DNA from: Bacteroidales bacterium UBA3709
GTDB lineage: Bacteria > Bacteroidota > Bacteroidia > Bacteroidales > UBA932
Reading direction: 5' to 3'
DNA length: 63,748 nucleotides
NCBI GenBank assembly: GCA_002372015.1
Contig: DFIA01000046.1
Coordinates: 1-63,748, forward strand
A model generated the notes under the pieces. The model did not search any database, had not been told where the DNA came from, and saw nothing but the letters and a program-made list of their open reading frames with translations. This document shows, one piece after another, positions 62,161-63,748 of the stretch. The stretch's first letter is position 1, and every line of letters starts with the position of its first letter. The translations under genes were made by a program, and so were the position numbers.

Positions 62161-63123
62161 TTATTGAATTATAATGGTGTCTGATTCAAGCTTTATGTGT
62201 CCGTATAAAAATTCCTGAAAAGCTTCAATTATACTCGTTGCATCATCTCCCATCTTCAATCTTCCAGACAGAACCTTGTCTTTAACCGTAGTATCTGAAA
62301 TTATAAGATTGTAACCGTAGTAGCGGCACACCTCTCTCAGAATATTCTCCACTGTTTCAGATTCAAAGCAATACACACCTCCTATCCATGCAGAATATAT
62401 AGATGTATTGGTTTTAACTATTGTATTACTCCTAAGAGTCTTATCAAAAACAGAAAGGTCGCCCCCTATCATTTTATCTTCCTTAACACTTCCTGTGCTA
62501 TCTGAATAAATGATAGAAATCTCACCGTCGATAAGAGCTGTTAGGGCCTGCTTTTCATCGCGATAAGATTTAATGTCGAACTTAGTGCCGGTTACTTTTA
62601 CTTTGAATCCATCTGCCCCAACCACAAAAGCCTTATCGGAAGGAGTAACCTCAAAATATCCCTCTCCCGAGAAAGACACCTCCCGCGTATCTCCTTTAAA
62701 CTTAACAGGATAAGATATTGAAGAAGAAGATTTTAGCCATACCTTTGAACCGTCTGGAAGAACTATAGAAGCCACACCTTTTTGATGTACAAAGAAGTGC
62801 TTTATCTTAGGCTGGCTAAAATGAGGAACTAACAGTAGCAGTAAAATAGCAGCGGCTGCGGCAACTAACGCAACCCATCTCCAAACAGGACGAATTCCTT
62901 GCACAGCATCTTTTTCTCTCTTTTTGCTACCAATGATGGCTTGTTCAAAATCTCTGTAACGCTTCCCCAGATAATCGGGATCAGACATTCGCCTAAAGAG
63001 CTCTTCATTCGCACGAGCACAAGATCTCCATTGGTCAAGCTCCTGTTGTTCAGATTTATCCAGACCTTCTAAAACATACTTTGCTATAAGCTGTCTGATT
63101 CTTTCAATATTAGAATTGTCCAT
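62161..63123 (-). CDS. FecR-family anti-sigma factor
   Basis: A 320-residue inner-membrane regulator. The cytoplasmic N-terminus (1-83, with the LDKSEQQELDQWRS anti-sigma helix region) binds the sigma factor; a transmembrane segment lies at about 86-107; the periplasmic FecR domain has GVASIVLPDGSKVWLKSSSSISYP and VSFSGEGYFEVTPS, followed by a C-terminal DUF4974-like part (ENILREVCRYYGYNLII...). It receives the signal from the STN domain of the SusC protein. It starts 78 bases after the sigma gene stop and is 12 bases from susC. Confidence 0.92.
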   Translation of the reverse strand: MDNSNIERIRQLIAKYVLEGLDKSEQQELDQWRSCARANEELFRRMSDPDYLGKRYRDFEQAIIGSKKREKDAVQGIRPVWRWVALVAAAAAILLLLLVPHFSQPKIKHFFVHQKGVASIVLPDGSKVWLKSSSSISYPVKFKGDTREVSFSGEGYFEVTPSDKAFVVGADGFKVKVTGTKFDIKSYRDEKQALTALIDGEISIIYSDSTGSVKEDKMIGGDLSVFDKTLRSNTIVKTNTSIYSAWIGGVYCFESETVENILREVCRYYGYNLIISDTTVKDKVLSGRLKMGDDATSIIEAFQEFLYGHIKLESDTIIIQ

Positions 63124-63201
63124 AAGAAATCGTTAAGGCTTGTATGCCTTGCTATATATAAGACAATCATATACGACAAAAGGATGGAATCAGGAAAAGA
63201 T

Positions 63202-63705
63202 TTATAGTCCTGCCAGTGCTTCTCTAAGCAGCTCCTTTGAGCGAGCCTTCTGGCTTTTGACTGTGTTTATTGAAATGCCAAGTATATCGGCTATTTGCTG
63301 ATTGGAAAGGTTTTCTATATAACTCATTTTGAATATCTGACGACAACCCTCAGGTAATTGCTCTACTTTAGAAAAGATTTCCCAAAGAATTTCGGCCTCT
63401 ATCCTGCTATTTACAAAGCCGCCTTCATCTTCTATTTCTACATTCTTCTGAATATAAGAAACATATTTACTATGAATCTTTTTTTTGGAAATATAATTCA
63501 AACAGGAATTACGCACGGCAGACATTGCATAAGACTCAAAAACAGAAGCATTTGCTATCTCCACTTTTTTAGAGAGCATTCTTTCAAATACAGATTGCAC
63601 AATATCTTCGGCCTCTGCATAGGAAACGAAAAATCCCATGGCATAGAAACATAAAAAAGTCTTCCGGCTTTCATATAGTCTAACTATAGCCTCACGATTG
63701 CTCAT
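63202..63705 (-). CDS. ECF-family RNA polymerase sigma factor
   Basis: A 167-residue sigma-70 of the extracytoplasmic function type. Region 2 includes AEAEDIVQSVFERML (about 30-44) and region 4 the helix-turn-helix LSNQQIADILGISINTVKSQKARSKELL (about 132-159) preceded by LPEGCRQIFKMSYIEN. It heads the Sus-like operon and presumably drives it when FecR is relieved by substrate binding to the SusC protein. The fit to promoter sequence cannot be judged from this window alone. Confidence 0.93.
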   Translation of the reverse strand: MSNREAIVRLYESRKTFLCFYAMGFFVSYAEAEDIVQSVFERMLSKKVEIANASVFESYAMSAVRNSCLNYISKKKIHSKYVSYIQKNVEIEDEGGFVNSRIEAEILWEIFSKVEQLPEGCRQIFKMSYIENLSNQQIADILGISINTVKSQKARSKELLREALAGL

Positions 63706-63722
63706 GGAAATCCCGCATTTTA

Positions 63723-63730
63723 CAAATATT
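63723..63730 (-). promoter_or_regulatory. Weak -7-like box before the ECF sigma gene
   Basis: The leftward strand reads AATATTTG, one mismatch from TAnnTTTG, 17 bases before the ATG at 63705. The window ends too soon to look for a -33 element or an autoregulatory site. Confidence 0.25.
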
Positions 63731-63748
63731 GTATTTTCTACATTGCCG

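Noticed and set aside
63124..63201. Small AAGGC/GCCTT hairpin between the sigma and fecR genes as a terminator
   Set aside because: The stem is only 5 bp with no T-tract; the genes are functionally paired and probably co-transcribed.

Overview
The window is a chromosomal segment from a member of the Bacteroidetes, most likely order Bacteroidales. The evidence is a SusC/SusD pair with an ECF sigma and FecR anti-sigma, a fused SecDF, a SufBCD set, DUF4876 and DUF6850 outer-membrane genes, and repeated TAnnTTTG (-7 type) promoter boxes. I cannot fix the genus. Coding density is very high: no gap between genes exceeds about 170 bases. I see no insertion sequence, prophage, CRISPR array or rRNA. 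There is one tRNA (Ser, GCT).

Layout. (1) 1-2586: the first codons of a leftward gene resembling tyrS, then a rightward secreted S28/S37-type serine peptidase and a DUF2156 protein. (2) 3561-2578: a membrane acyltransferase with its own promoter. (3) 14046-3652, leftward: TonB-dependent receptor, DUF4876 lipoprotein, DUF6850 outer-membrane barrel, then two gingipain-like (C25) cysteine peptidases behind a terminator-like hairpin. (4) 21790-14124, leftward: Wza-like exporter, Wzc-like tyrosine autokinase, CpsB-like phosphatase, two glycosyltransferases, a nucleotidyltransferase-like protein and a ParB-like protein. Diverging from it (21920-23597) are an acyltransferase and a hexapeptide acetyltransferase. 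(5) 32161-23646, leftward: PglF-like dehydratase, glycosyltransferase, EpsG-type polymerase, two glycosyltransferases, PglC-like phosphoglycosyl transferase and PglE-like aminotransferase. Together (4) and (5) form a capsule or exopolysaccharide locus, probably initiated with a bacillosamine-type sugar. (6) 38857-32290, leftward: sufB, pnuC, sufC, sufD, ugd and a glycosyltransferase. (7) 38926-39930: a ThiL-like protein that has lost its catalytic motifs. (8) 47246-39935, leftward: RNase R, phosphoglycerate mutase, DnaE. (9) 50397-47362 SecDF, with a divergent PD40/SPOR-like envelope protein at 50510-52504. (10) tRNA-Ser at 52606-52693. (11) 63705-52752, leftward: an eight-gene Sus-like operon of ECF sigma, FecR, SusC, SusD, surface lipoprotein, M20 peptidase, lipoprotein cyanophycinase and a YfcC-type inner-membrane transporter.

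The most interesting system is (11). It has the regulation and outer-membrane import layout of a polysaccharide utilisation locus, but no glycoside hydrolase: its enzymes are peptidases. It reads as a complete uptake route for a cyanophycin-like or isoaspartyl peptide. System (3) is a second TonB-linked operon coupled to proteases. Other unusual points are pnuC inside suf, the degenerate ThiL, a (Tyr-Gly)10 tail on the tyrosine kinase, and promoter boxes so close to start codons that several transcripts may be leaderless.
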